This document shows, piece by piece, positions 26,927-35,360 of a stretch of 64,000 nucleotides of DNA. The stretch is from assembly GCA_031410595.1 (NCBI GenBank), contig JANNZM010000144.1, positions 1 through 64,000 of the forward strand, given 5' to 3'. The DNA is from JANMCE01 sp031410595 (lineage in GTDB: Bacteria > Actinomycetota > Acidimicrobiia > Acidimicrobiales > Ilumatobacteraceae). The notes beneath the pieces were generated by a model. The model saw only the letters and a program-made list of their open reading frames with translations. It did no database searches and was not told the DNA's origin. Each line of letters starts with the position of its first letter. The first letter of the stretch is position 1. A program made the position numbers and the translations under genes.

Positions 26927-27955
26927 ATGACAACCAACGTTCGTATCGGCATTCTCGGCTGTGGCCGCATCGGCAAAATGCACGCCGAGCTCATCGAGCG
27001 CCGCACCCATGGCGCCAGCGTGGCCATGGTGTTCGACGCCTTCCCGGATGCGTCCGCCGCCGTCGCAGCCGAACTCGGAGTGCCGGTCGCTTCCAGTGCC
27101 GAGGAACTCATCATGTCGCCCGACGTTGATGCAGTTGCGATTTGCACCTCGACGGACACTCATGCCGACCTCATGATCCTGTGCGCTCACGCAGGCAAGG
27201 CGATCTTCTGCGAAAAGCCCGTGTCGCTCGACCTGGCCACGGTCGACGCGGCCGTCGCCGAAGTGACCAAGGCCGGCGTGCCGATTCAGATCGGTTTCAA
27301 TCGTCGCTTCGATCCGGCCCACGCGTCCGTCGCTGCCGCAGTTGCCAGTGGCGAGTTGGGCGATGTGTACATCACCAAGATCACGTCACGTGACCCCGCT
27401 CCGCCCCCGCTCGCGTACGTGAAGGTGTCCGGTGGTTTGTTCCTCGACATGATGATTCACGACTTCGACATGGCCCGTTTCGTGGTCGGCAGCGAAGTCG
27501 TCGAGGTGTACGCCCAGGCCGCAGTGCGCATCACGCCTGAGATCGCCACCGCGTTCGGACCGGACAGTGGTGACGTCGACGTTGCGGTGGTGACCCTTCG
27601 CCATGCCAACGGTGCGCTGACCGTAATCGACAACAGTCGACAGGCTGTGTACGGCTATGACCAACGAGTTGAAGTGCTCGGTTCCAAGGGGATGGCGGCC
27701 AGCGAGAATCCGCTGGCCCATACCGGCATCAAGCGTGATGCCAGTGGTTCCACCAGCGAGTTGCTGCCGTTCTTCTTTCTCGACCGGTACATCCCCAGCT
27801 ACGTGAACGAGTGGGCCGCGTTTGTGAACATGGTCGCCAACGGTTCACCGTCGGTCGTCGGTGCCACCGACGGCCGCGCTCCACTGGTGATCGGCCTGGC
27901 CGCGATCAAATCGCTCGCCGAAGGTCGCCCGGTGCAGACCAGCGAAATCGGCTGA
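26927..27955 (+). CDS. Inositol/scyllo-inositol dehydrogenase-like Gfo/Idh oxidoreductase
   Basis: A 342-aa NAD(P)-dependent dehydrogenase. VRIGILGCGRIGKMHAELI is the Rossmann motif, IFCEKPVSLDL carries EKP, QIGFNRRFDPAHA is IolG-like, and LFLDMMIHDFDMARFVVG provides Asp/His. ATG 26927 has AAGGAG four bases upstream and follows the GntR stop closely, so the two are co-transcribed. With the two minus-strand paralogues this makes three cyclitol-type dehydrogenases in the locus, which suggests interconversion of inositol isomers. Confidence 0.87.
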   Translation: MTTNVRIGILGCGRIGKMHAELIERRTHGASVAMVFDAFPDASAAVAAELGVPVASSAEELIMSPDVDAVAICTSTDTHADLMILCAHAGKAIFCEKPVSLDLATVDAAVAEVTKAGVPIQIGFNRRFDPAHASVAAAVASGELGDVYITKITSRDPAPPPLAYVKVSGGLFLDMMIHDFDMARFVVGSEVVEVYAQAAVRITPEIATAFGPDSGDVDVAVVTLRHANGALTVIDNSRQAVYGYDQRVEVLGSKGMAASENPLAHTGIKRDASGSTSELLPFFFLDRYIPSYVNEWAAFVNMVANGSPSVVGATDGRAPLVIGLAAIKSLAEGRPVQTSEIG

Positions 27956-27964
27956 CCTCGCCCG

Positions 27965-28765
27965 TCACAGTTGCGGTGTATCGGCGACGGAAGGAATGGG
28001 TGCGTCACCGGCACCCTGCACCGATTGGTCGATATCGATGCAATTGCCCGTCAGAAGACCTGATTCCTCCGACAGGCAGAAGGCAACCATATTGGCCACT
28101 TCCCAGGGCTTCACCAAACGTCCCATGGGGCGCTGAGTCTCCGCCAATTCGAGCCAATTGTCGGGCGCACCGTCTTCGTGCACTTGCGTGTGATGTTCGG
28201 ACTCGGTGTCCATCCAGCCAGGATTGACCTGGTTGACCCGGATGTTGTGACGCATGAGGGCGTGCGCCAGATTTTTGGTGAGGATGCTCAGCGCTCCTTT
28301 CGACGCGCAGTAGGCCGTCAGTTTGGCCTGGCCGCCGTGGCCAGAGGTGGAACCAATGTTGACGATCGAGCCCTTCGATCCCGTCTCGATCATAAGTCGA
28401 CCGGCGGCCTGAATAAGGAAGTACGGCGCCTTCGCGTTGAGCGCAAACATTCGGTCAACGTGGTCGGGCGTATCGTCCCAAATAGTGGCCCGAGTCGTGA
28501 GTGCTGCGACATTCACCAGTCCGTTCACCGTGCCGAACCGGGCCTTGCACGCTTCAACGATCTTGTGAGGCGAGGCGTCGTCCAGCATGTCGGCGTGCAC
28601 ATAGATGGTTGGTGTACCGGCGCCGGTGAGTTCGTCGGCCAGAGCCTGGCCACGGTCCGCGGAACGCCCGGCAAGCACAAGGCCGGTGGAGCCGTGCGAG
28701 GCCAGCTTGCGGGCCACTGCCTCGCCAAGACCTTGCGTACCGCCGTTGATAATTGTGATTGACAT
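27965..28765 (-). CDS. Short-chain dehydrogenase/reductase (SDR)
   Basis: A 266-aa classical SDR. GGTQGLG at the N-terminus binds the cofactor, NVAALTTR replaces the usual NNAG, IGSTSGHGG has the catalytic Ser, and YCASKGALS supplies Tyr/Lys. NQVNPGWMDTESEHHTQVHE and the C-terminal ID(I)DQSVQGAGD are typical of polyol dehydrogenases. Start ATG 28765 has TAGGCT six bases upstream, so it may have its own leaderless promoter although it lies 21 bases after the FAD reductase gene. Convergent with the dehydrogenase gene ending at 27955. Confidence 0.88.
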   Translation of the reverse strand: MSITIINGGTQGLGEAVARKLASHGSTGLVLAGRSADRGQALADELTGAGTPTIYVHADMLDDASPHKIVEACKARFGTVNGLVNVAALTTRATIWDDTPDHVDRMFALNAKAPYFLIQAAGRLMIETGSKGSIVNIGSTSGHGGQAKLTAYCASKGALSILTKNLAHALMRHNIRVNQVNPGWMDTESEHHTQVHEDGAPDNWLELAETQRPMGRLVKPWEVANMVAFCLSEESGLLTGNCIDIDQSVQGAGDAPIPSVADTPQL

Positions 28766-28771
28766 CAACGC

Positions 28772-28777
28772 AGCCTA
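28772..28777 (-). promoter_or_regulatory. -10 hexamer TAGGCT, leaderless SDR gene
   Basis: Minus-strand TAGGCT, six bases before ATG 28765, lies in the 21-bp gap behind the FAD reductase gene. It suggests an internal promoter in this six-gene run. Confidence 0.4.
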
Positions 28778-28786
28778 CGTGCGTTC

Positions 28787-30025
28787 TTAGTTCGTTGGCC
28801 TTTCGGGCAACAGGGTCTTCATGTTGATGTGCGGATCGGCAAGAGACGCTGCATCGGGTGTGGAGCGCGTTTCAATCAGCATCTCCCCCACTCGTTGGTC
28901 CTTGGCGACGCTCTTGTTGGTGCCCCACGAACTCACGGCGACCAGTCGGCCATCGGCGGCGAGGTGAAACAGCAGCCGGGCGCCCTCCATCGGGCGCTCG
29001 ACCACGGTGACACCTTCGTCGCTCAACCCCGATACCTGCAGAATCCCGTTGTACTGATCGGACCAGAACCACGGCACGGCCGAATACGGCTCGGTGGCGG
29101 TTTGCATGATGGATGTCGCCACGTAGCCGCCCTGTTCGTTGGCATTTCGCCACGCTTCAAGCCGCACTCGACGATTGCCATAGAGCGGGTGCGGGTACGA
29201 GCAGGCGTCCCCAATCGCGTACACGTCAGGGGCGGAAGCACGCAGGAAACCGTCGACCGCTATGCCGTTGTCGAGGGTAATTCCGGCCGCTTGAGCCAGC
29301 CTGGTCTCGGGCTGAACGCCGACACCGGCGATGACCACATCGGCCATGACCAGGTCGCCCCCCTCAAGCGCAACCACGATGCCGGCGTCGGTCTTGACGA
29401 AACGCTCGATGATTTGGCCGAGCAGCAGGGACACGCCTTCGGAGCGGTGGCGTTCGGCCACGTCGGTGGCCAGTGTTTCGGGCACCGCCCGGCCGAGAAC
29501 CCGCGGCAGGAACTCGACAACGGTGACGATGGCGCCGAGCTTGGTGGCCGATGCGGCCAACTCGAGACCGATGAATCCGGCACCGACAACGACGACGCGA
29601 ACGCCCGGCCGTAGCGCGGCTTTGAGCTGCATCGAATCGCCCCACGTGCGCAAATAGTGAATGCCGATCTCATCGGCTCCCGGCGTGGTCAACCGCCGGG
29701 GGGATGCACCGGTTGCGAAAACGAGCGAGCCGTACGAGCGCGACGCTCCATCGGCGGTCGTGATCGACTTGCGCGCCGTATCGACCGCAACAACCGCGTT
29801 GTCGAGCACAACCTCGATGCGCTCGACTTGCAGAGTGTCGGCGTTCGCAAGTGGGCGAAAGGCCAGGTCGGCGGTCAGCACACGCTTCGATAACGGCGGA
29901 CGGGTGTACGGCAGCAACGCTTCGTCACCGAAAACCGTGATCGACCCGTCAAAGCCTTCCTCGCGCGTGGCGCGAGCGGCTCTCAGGCCGGCCTCACCGG
30001 CGCCTATGACGACAAGACCCGTCAC
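28787..30025 (-). CDS. FAD-dependent NAD(P)H:ferredoxin-type reductase
   Basis: A 412-aa pyridine nucleotide-disulphide-type reductase without the redox disulphide, like rubredoxin/ferredoxin reductases of dioxygenase and P450 systems. The FAD motif is LVVIGAGEAGLRAARATREE, the PPLSK motif is PYTRPPLSKRVL, the NAD motif is VVVGAGFIGLELAASA, and the second FAD motif is DVYAIGDAC. The C-terminal reductase domain spans about 320-400. AAGGAG precedes GTG 30025. No ferredoxin or oxygenase gene is adjacent. It follows the NIPSNAP gene by 18 bases and may belong to the operon begun by the AAA+ ATPase. Confidence 0.88.
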   Translation of the reverse strand: MTGLVVIGAGEAGLRAARATREEGFDGSITVFGDEALLPYTRPPLSKRVLTADLAFRPLANADTLQVERIEVVLDNAVVAVDTARKSITTADGASRSYGSLVFATGASPRRLTTPGADEIGIHYLRTWGDSMQLKAALRPGVRVVVVGAGFIGLELAASATKLGAIVTVVEFLPRVLGRAVPETLATDVAERHRSEGVSLLLGQIIERFVKTDAGIVVALEGGDLVMADVVIAGVGVQPETRLAQAAGITLDNGIAVDGFLRASAPDVYAIGDACSYPHPLYGNRRVRLEAWRNANEQGGYVATSIMQTATEPYSAVPWFWSDQYNGILQVSGLSDEGVTVVERPMEGARLLFHLAADGRLVAVSSWGTNKSVAKDQRVGEMLIETRSTPDAASLADPHINMKTLLPERPTN

Positions 30026-30043
30026 GGTATCTCCTTTCGAGGC

Positions 30044-30337
30044 CTAGAAAATCTTGTCGACCATGGAGACATGTATTTGCACGGTGTGCTTCGGCTGACC
30101 AGCGAACAAATCGGCTCGTTCGGCTGAGCTCATCCACGCGGCCTCTGCTGCCGCGAAGGCCTCGTTGTGGCCGTCGCCTTCCACTATCCAGGTGAACTCG
30201 TTACCGACGCGGTCGACGTAAGCCGCCAATACTTTCATGCCGTACTTGGCCCGGCCCGCGGGGATTGCCATGAACCATTCCAGGAAGTGTTCCTGCAGTT
30301 CGGGTACGAGTTCGTAGCGACGCACTTGGATAGCCAT
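30044..30337 (-). CDS. NIPSNAP family protein
   Basis: A 97-aa alpha/beta-barrel-like protein. MAIQVRRYELVPELQEHFL, FMAIPAGRAKYGMKVLAAYV, FTWIVEGDGHNEAF and AWMSSAERADLF follow the NIPSNAP pattern. The function of bacterial members is not established; some are suspected small-molecule binders or enzymes. It lies 11 bases after the VWA gene and 18 before the FAD reductase gene, with TAGCTT eight bases before its ATG. Confidence 0.85.
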   Translation of the reverse strand: MAIQVRRYELVPELQEHFLEWFMAIPAGRAKYGMKVLAAYVDRVGNEFTWIVEGDGHNEAFAAAEAAWMSSAERADLFAGQPKHTVQIHVSMVDKIF

Positions 30338-30348
30338 AGGTGGGCAAG

Positions 30349-31530
30349 CTAGCTCATGCGCACGACGTCACCGAAGGGAAAGCGATCCTCATCGATCCCG
30401 CCCGGCGTGACGATCCAAAGCACGGGGTAATTCGGCGGTTCGGAAGGAAACGGACCTTCACCATCGGTGAGGTAGACCGCAACCGTGCCATCGGCCACGA
30501 GACCGGCCTCGTCGGCAGCGTCGAAGAATGGGGCGAACTCGGTGCCCCCGCCACCTATCGGCGACGGTAGCTCCCCTCCCGCAACGATGGGGAACGGACC
30601 GTAGGCGACGGTGTCCACATAGAACAACCACGCCTGCGTGGCGGGATAGGCACGCAGAATGCCGTGGAGTTCGGCGAGAAAGTGTTCGAGACTCGCTTGG
30701 TCGATCGAGCCGGATGTGTCGATGCCGACCACAACACGCAGCGAGACGGCTTCGAGCGTTTCGAGGTAGAGGCCCTGATGCACGAAACGGCGATCGAAGG
30801 TGGCGAAGTCGGTGGGTGCGCGGGCCAAGAAGCGCCAGAGCAACGTGCGCCAATCGAGCCGAGGTCGCTGGAGTAATCCGAAGCCTCGCTCAAGGGCGGC
30901 GGGCATCTTGCCGTGCTCACGGCCACGAGTGACGCTGGCGGCCCGATCAATGGCTTCGGCCCATTGGCGCCGCACCTTGTCCTGTCTGGCCTGGCCGGCG
31001 ATGCCGCCCGGGTGGCCTGCGCCCATGCTGTCGCGATCGGCCTTGCCGTCGGCCAACGGCGGCAGCAGGTCTAGCTCGACTTCTTCGTGTTCGTCTCCGT
31101 CGCGACTTAGCAGCGCGTACACCTCCTCAACGCTGAATCGTTCGAGCGCGGAGTCACGCAGGGCGTTCTCGGGAAGTGACATGCCCGCATCGATGATGAG
31201 GCCGTTGACCACGATGTCGGCAGACTGATTCCAACGCATGGCGTCACGAGAACCCCGACGAAACACGTGGTCGAGCGCGGCGTGGAGCACCTCGTGCACC
31301 AACACCCCATCGAGATGCGCGGGTGCAAGCGACAGCATGAACTCGGGGTTGTAGTACACGTCCTGCCCGTCAGTGGCAGCTGTCGGGATGGTGTCGGTAG
31401 CGATGAAGCGTGCGTACAGCGCGAGCGTGCCGAAGAACGGGGCCCTGGCCCGCAGGCGGAGCATCGACGACCGCAGAGCACGGTCGGTTTCGAGCAGTGT
31501 GGCGGGCAGAGGAGGATCCGTGGCGGTCAT
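30349..31530 (-). CDS. DUF2201 metallopeptidase-like/VWA protein
   Basis: A 393-aa two-domain protein. The N-terminal DUF2201_N part has HEVLH at 79-83 with H88 nearby, a zincin-type HExxH site. The C-terminal VWA-like domain (about 262-390) has an intact MIDAS: DTSGS at 271-275, Thr in GGGGTEFAPFF, and Asp in VYLTDGEG. It could bind a partner through Mg2+ and process it. ATG 31530 overlaps the stop of the LRV gene by one base (TGATG); GTG 31533 would give a GTGA overlap. It is the third member of an ATPase-repeat protein-VWA triad. Family relatives pair with MoxR ATPases; proteolysis has not been shown to my knowledge. Confidence 0.85.
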   Translation of the reverse strand: MTATDPPLPATLLETDRALRSSMLRLRARAPFFGTLALYARFIATDTIPTAATDGQDVYYNPEFMLSLAPAHLDGVLVHEVLHAALDHVFRRGSRDAMRWNQSADIVVNGLIIDAGMSLPENALRDSALERFSVEEVYALLSRDGDEHEEVELDLLPPLADGKADRDSMGAGHPGGIAGQARQDKVRRQWAEAIDRAASVTRGREHGKMPAALERGFGLLQRPRLDWRTLLWRFLARAPTDFATFDRRFVHQGLYLETLEAVSLRVVVGIDTSGSIDQASLEHFLAELHGILRAYPATQAWLFYVDTVAYGPFPIVAGGELPSPIGGGGTEFAPFFDAADEAGLVADGTVAVYLTDGEGPFPSEPPNYPVLWIVTPGGIDEDRFPFGDVVRMS

Positions 31531-34232
31531 CACGCTCCCCGCATGAGTTGCGCGCGGGCTGCTGCTCGAACTGCCACATGCCCATCGTCAGCGAGACACT
31601 CGAGGACGTCGTGGGGCGTCCGCTCATTCACCGCCACGCCGTATCGAACCCACCAGTCGAGGCACCGCCATTGACGACGATGACGAAGGTCGCTAGCGGG
31701 AAGAAATGGTGACGCGGCCGCGGCGGTTCGCGTGGCAACCGAACTCGAGCGCGTCGACCGTCGGGCCAGCGCAGTGAGCATGTCGCGACGTGTTTTCCCG
31801 GCCAGATTCGGGTGGATGAGTGCCTGCTTGCGCACAATGTCGCTGCCGTCTTTCACGAGGCTGTCGAGCACCGACTTGGGCGTGTTGGCGTGCGCGGCGA
31901 CGGCACGGCGCACGTCACGATCGCTATCAACCGCCAGGCGGGTCAGGACAACGACCGAGGTGTTCGCATTCCCTGCGACGGCCTCACGAACCTGCCAGTA
32001 GTCATCCTTGGCCAGACCCGACAGCACCCTGGCGGCGGCGAACGGATGCCGGGCAACTGCAAGGCGACGAGGCATCGCGCCCGAGGCAGCTGATCGCAAA
32101 ACGACGTCGGGAACCGCACGACCTTCGTCGAGCGCCTGCTGCTCGAATGAAAGGTCGGCCGGGCATGAGTGGTGGCCAAGCGCGGTAGATCGCACTTCGG
32201 CATCTTCGTCCTCGGTCAGGCGAATGACCGATAGGCTCGGAAGGTCCGGTCGTTGCAGCGCGGCTCGTCGCACCATCACGCTGTCATCGGTGGAAAGTCG
32301 TTCGACGATGTCGGCCGCCGTATTCGGGTTGCGGGCGACGGCTTGGCGAACATCATGGTCCGGGTCAGCCGACAAACGGCGCAACAACTCGACGTGACCG
32401 GCGTTGGCGGCTTCAGCCGCTTGTTGCCGCAGCCGCCATTCGGGCGAAGCCCCGAGCGCAAGCACGACACCGGGTACGTCCGGCCGGTCGACAATGGCGG
32501 GAATCACCCAGGGAGCCGCCGCTGTGATGTCTACAATTCTCTCCGACGCAAGCTGTTCGGGATGACGCACCAGCAGGCTGGCATCATCAGCCAACTCAGG
32601 TTTGGTGGGCAGCAAGCGGGCCACCATTCCAGCAGGGAAATCGGGACGACGGAGCAACGCCAGCCGCACGTCGTCATCGTCGGTTGCGACCAGAACGGCC
32701 AGGGCGTCTATCGAGAGACGCTCCCTCTTGACTGCAGCTCGATGCACGATGGTCTCGCCGCCACCGACGAAGGTGAGCACCAGATCGTCACCAAGTTGGT
32801 CGTTGCCGATTGCCGCAGCCCGAACCGTCGAGTCGGATTCACCCGCGAACAGCCGTAGCGTCGCCATGTCGTTTGTGGTTGCCGCTACGGCGGCGCGGAC
32901 GATGTCATCGCCGTCTGCCGCAAGCAGCTTGCAAACCGCACCGGCGGTGGAAGGGTTGCCGGCCACCGCAGCGCGCACGTCTCGGTCATCGTCGCTGGCT
33001 AGACGCGACAGCACGCCCGGTGGCGTCATGGTGTTGCGGGCACACGCCTGGCGCACCTTCCAGTTGGGATCGACAGCAAGCCGGGACAGTCGGGATCGAC
33101 CGGCGGTCGCCTGCGCCGCTGCCAGAACCGGACCACGCTCGCCGTGCTGCTCAAGCCGATCGAGTTCGGCGCCGCGTACCTCGGCCGTCGCACCCGCCGG
33201 GCACGCATCTCGGACGAGACCGTCATCATCGGATCGGAGCAGTGCCACAACGTCGGCCGGCGCATGCGGGTTGGCGGCGACCGCGGCACGAACGTCTCGG
33301 TCAAAGTCGAGGGCGAGAGTGAAAGCCACCTCCGCAGGGAGCGACGGGCTGGCCGCAATGGCTCGGCGCACCGTCCAGGCCGTCGATGTCGCCATCGCCT
33401 CAGCTTTATCCGCGGGTAGATCGGACCGCTGACCAAGCCGCGCCAGACCGTCGGCGTTGGTGAGCAGACGATCGAAAACAAGCGGCGGCATGGTTGGGAG
33501 AGCGACAGTGAGGTCGTCGAGCGCGGCAAGGAATGCGAGAACGTCCACCGGCGCGGCTGAATGCTGAGCTGCAATGGTTCGCACCCGGTCGTCGGCATCG
33601 AACAGCAGCACCTCGATGTCGGACTCGGTGAGTTCGGGTCGGGCGGCCACGAGTCGTCGCACGTCGACATCGCTCGCGTGCAGCGCGCTGGGCAACATCC
33701 AGGTCGGCACGAGACCCATCCACACCAGCTCCTCGAAATCACCCGCGGCCGACGGTAGCTCTCGCCGATTGATGCCGGCGTCGATCGGACCGGGGAAGCG
33801 GATGTGATCGCGAGCCAGGAGTTGGATCACCTCGGTGTCGCTCCGGTCGAGCCACTGCAGCAGATCGACCGGCACGTCCGGGTTCGTCAGCACCGCACGC
33901 TTGTCGTCCTCCGTGCCAAAGCGAGCAGCCCACCACAGCAGCCCAGGCTCGGCCACCATGAGCAAACGATGGCGAACGAGCGCAGGCAAACTGGCGAGGA
34001 AGTCGGCGTTCTCGACATGTAACCAGCCCAACAGAGGGTTGGCGGCCAGCTCATCCGGAAACGCAGCACCGAGACGACACAACACGGTCACTGACGTGTT
34101 CGGATTCGCCACGACAGCTGCACGCACCGCACGTTCACGGTGGCGCGCCAGACGGTCCAGGCGAGCGGGCAAGGTGGCCGGGTCGCGCGCTACACGCAAC
34201 GCCGCCGCGTCGAGGACAACCGCACCGTTCAC
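31530..34232 (-). CDS. Leucine-rich-repeat-variant (LRV/HEAT-like) scaffold protein
   Basis: A 900-aa soluble protein made largely of 24-26-residue helical repeats of the form LxxLAxDxDxxVRxAVAxNPxTP. Clear copies include LSRLASDDDRDVRAAVAGNP, LARNPN-type units near RRLSADPDHDVRQAVARNPN and TRLAVDSDRDVRRAVAAHAN. More than fifteen are visible, interrupted by less regular stretches around 110-250. Unlike the Azotobacter LRV protein, there is no N-terminal cysteine cluster. GTG 34232 is chosen because it overlaps the AAA+ stop as GTGA, and the longer frame runs deep into that gene. Such solenoids usually bind proteins or nucleic acid; here it probably links the ATPase and the VWA protein (inference). 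Confidence 0.82.
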   Translation of the reverse strand: MNGAVVLDAAALRVARDPATLPARLDRLARHRERAVRAAVVANPNTSVTVLCRLGAAFPDELAANPLLGWLHVENADFLASLPALVRHRLLMVAEPGLLWWAARFGTEDDKRAVLTNPDVPVDLLQWLDRSDTEVIQLLARDHIRFPGPIDAGINRRELPSAAGDFEELVWMGLVPTWMLPSALHASDVDVRRLVAARPELTESDIEVLLFDADDRVRTIAAQHSAAPVDVLAFLAALDDLTVALPTMPPLVFDRLLTNADGLARLGQRSDLPADKAEAMATSTAWTVRRAIAASPSLPAEVAFTLALDFDRDVRAAVAANPHAPADVVALLRSDDDGLVRDACPAGATAEVRGAELDRLEQHGERGPVLAAAQATAGRSRLSRLAVDPNWKVRQACARNTMTPPGVLSRLASDDDRDVRAAVAGNPSTAGAVCKLLAADGDDIVRAAVAATTNDMATLRLFAGESDSTVRAAAIGNDQLGDDLVLTFVGGGETIVHRAAVKRERLSIDALAVLVATDDDDVRLALLRRPDFPAGMVARLLPTKPELADDASLLVRHPEQLASERIVDITAAAPWVIPAIVDRPDVPGVVLALGASPEWRLRQQAAEAANAGHVELLRRLSADPDHDVRQAVARNPNTAADIVERLSTDDSVMVRRAALQRPDLPSLSVIRLTEDEDAEVRSTALGHHSCPADLSFEQQALDEGRAVPDVVLRSAASGAMPRRLAVARHPFAAARVLSGLAKDDYWQVREAVAGNANTSVVVLTRLAVDSDRDVRRAVAAHANTPKSVLDSLVKDGSDIVRKQALIHPNLAGKTRRDMLTALARRSTRSSSVATRTAAAASPFLPASDLRHRRQWRCLDWWVRYGVAVNERTPHDVLECLADDGHVAVRAAARAQLMRGA

Positions 34233-35245
34233 GACGAGGGTGCACCGTGTCCGGTGAGCGCTGCATACGACCGGACGAACTCGGCGAAGGTCGGGTCCTT
34301 GTCGGCCATCGATGCCAGCAAACCGATCTGTCCGACACCTCGCAGGTGTGAGGCGAGGTCGCCGGCGTAGAGTTGCACCCATTCGGCGTCGGCGTGGGCG
34401 GCCAGCCAGCGGAAGCCGTTCAACCCGCGCACCGCAGTGCGGGCACGGAGCGCCAACCCGAGCACCATCGCGTACCGGGCGGAAGGCTCAGACGGCAGCG
34501 AGGTCGACTTCCCCTTTCCCTCCAAGATGCGGTCGAGGTCGGGGAGCGACGAGTAGACCGCGGTGAATGCGTCGAACTCCCCTGCTGCGGCCTCGCCTAC
34601 GGCCGGAGCGATATCGAGACCGGCCGCCAGCAAACGTGAAGCCATCATCCATGAGCGCGGACTCGGCCACGCCGGACGGCGCACGTCCATGGCGTGCAGC
34701 AGTTGCGGGCGGAACGACAGAAACGCAGCCAGTCGTTCGTGGAGACCGTTGGCCAGGCCGAAGTTGGTGAAGCTGGTGAGGTCGGCTTCTACATCGAGGT
34801 GCAGGAAACGGTTTGCCAGCGGCGCCGGCATTTCGAACACACTGGCCCGATCCTCTTTGCGGTTGCCGGCGGCCCACACGAACCAGGCGTCGGGCAGATG
34901 GTACGAGCCGACCTTGCGATCGAGGATGAGCTGTTGGGCCACGCCCTGCATGGTTGGCGGCGCCATGTTCAACTCATCGAGAAACAGCACGCCGCTGCCG
35001 CCGCGGGGCAGGAACTCTGGCGGCAACCAACGAGACACTTCGCCGTCGGGAACGGGAAGCCCGCGCAGGTCGGTAGGGGCCAGCTGCGATAATCGGACAT
35101 CGATGAAGTCGAGGCTGTTCGCCTCCGCGCACTGAGCGACGATGGAGCTCTTGCCGACGCCGGCGGGTCCCCAGATCATGACGGCATGCACGACCCGCTC
35201 GGACACTATGGTGGATAGAAATCGGCCGAGGTCAAGCGGAGTCAC
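34229..35245 (-). CDS. MoxR-like AAA+ ATPase (AAA_5)
   Basis: A 338-aa AAA+ ATPase. Walker A GPAGVGKS at 26-33, Walker B VLFLDELN near 86-93, a helix-2-insert type segment, sensor 1 WAAGNRKED, and an arginine-bearing LANRFLHLDVE place it in the MoxR/dynein-related group. The C-terminal lid includes PRSWMMASRLL. Start GTG 35245 has TAGCGT seven bases upstream. Its stop overlaps the LRV gene start (GTGA). MoxR ATPases remodel VWA partners, often for cofactor insertion or conflict responses. The VWA partner here lies two genes downstream. Confidence 0.88.
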   Translation of the reverse strand: MTPLDLGRFLSTIVSERVVHAVMIWGPAGVGKSSIVAQCAEANSLDFIDVRLSQLAPTDLRGLPVPDGEVSRWLPPEFLPRGGSGVLFLDELNMAPPTMQGVAQQLILDRKVGSYHLPDAWFVWAAGNRKEDRASVFEMPAPLANRFLHLDVEADLTSFTNFGLANGLHERLAAFLSFRPQLLHAMDVRRPAWPSPRSWMMASRLLAAGLDIAPAVGEAAAGEFDAFTAVYSSLPDLDRILEGKGKSTSLPSEPSARYAMVLGLALRARTAVRGLNGFRWLAAHADAEWVQLYAGDLASHLRGVGQIGLLASMADKDPTFAEFVRSYAALTGHGAPSS

Positions 35246-35252
35246 TCGCAGG

Positions 35253-35258
35253 ACGCTA
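35253..35258 (-). promoter_or_regulatory. -10 hexamer TAGCGT, leaderless AAA+ gene
   Basis: TAGCGT is seven bases before GTG 35245, and there is no Shine-Dalgarno. It would drive the triad operon. It shares a 115-bp gap with the divergent L,D-transpeptidase gene. Confidence 0.45.
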
Positions 35259-35346
35259 GCGACTGCTGCGTGTCGTTCGCGTTACAAAGCTCCTGAAGAC
35301 TCGCTGGATTCTGAGACTTTGACCAGGAAGAACGCACAGGGTGATT

Positions 35347-35352
35347 TACGCT
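35347..35352 (+). promoter_or_regulatory. -10 hexamer TACGCT, L,D-transpeptidase gene
   Basis: TACGCT is eight bases before ATG 35361. A TTGACC at 35319-35324 is a possible -35, though the spacer would be long (22). Confidence 0.35.
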
Positions 35353-35360
35353 GTGCAGCC

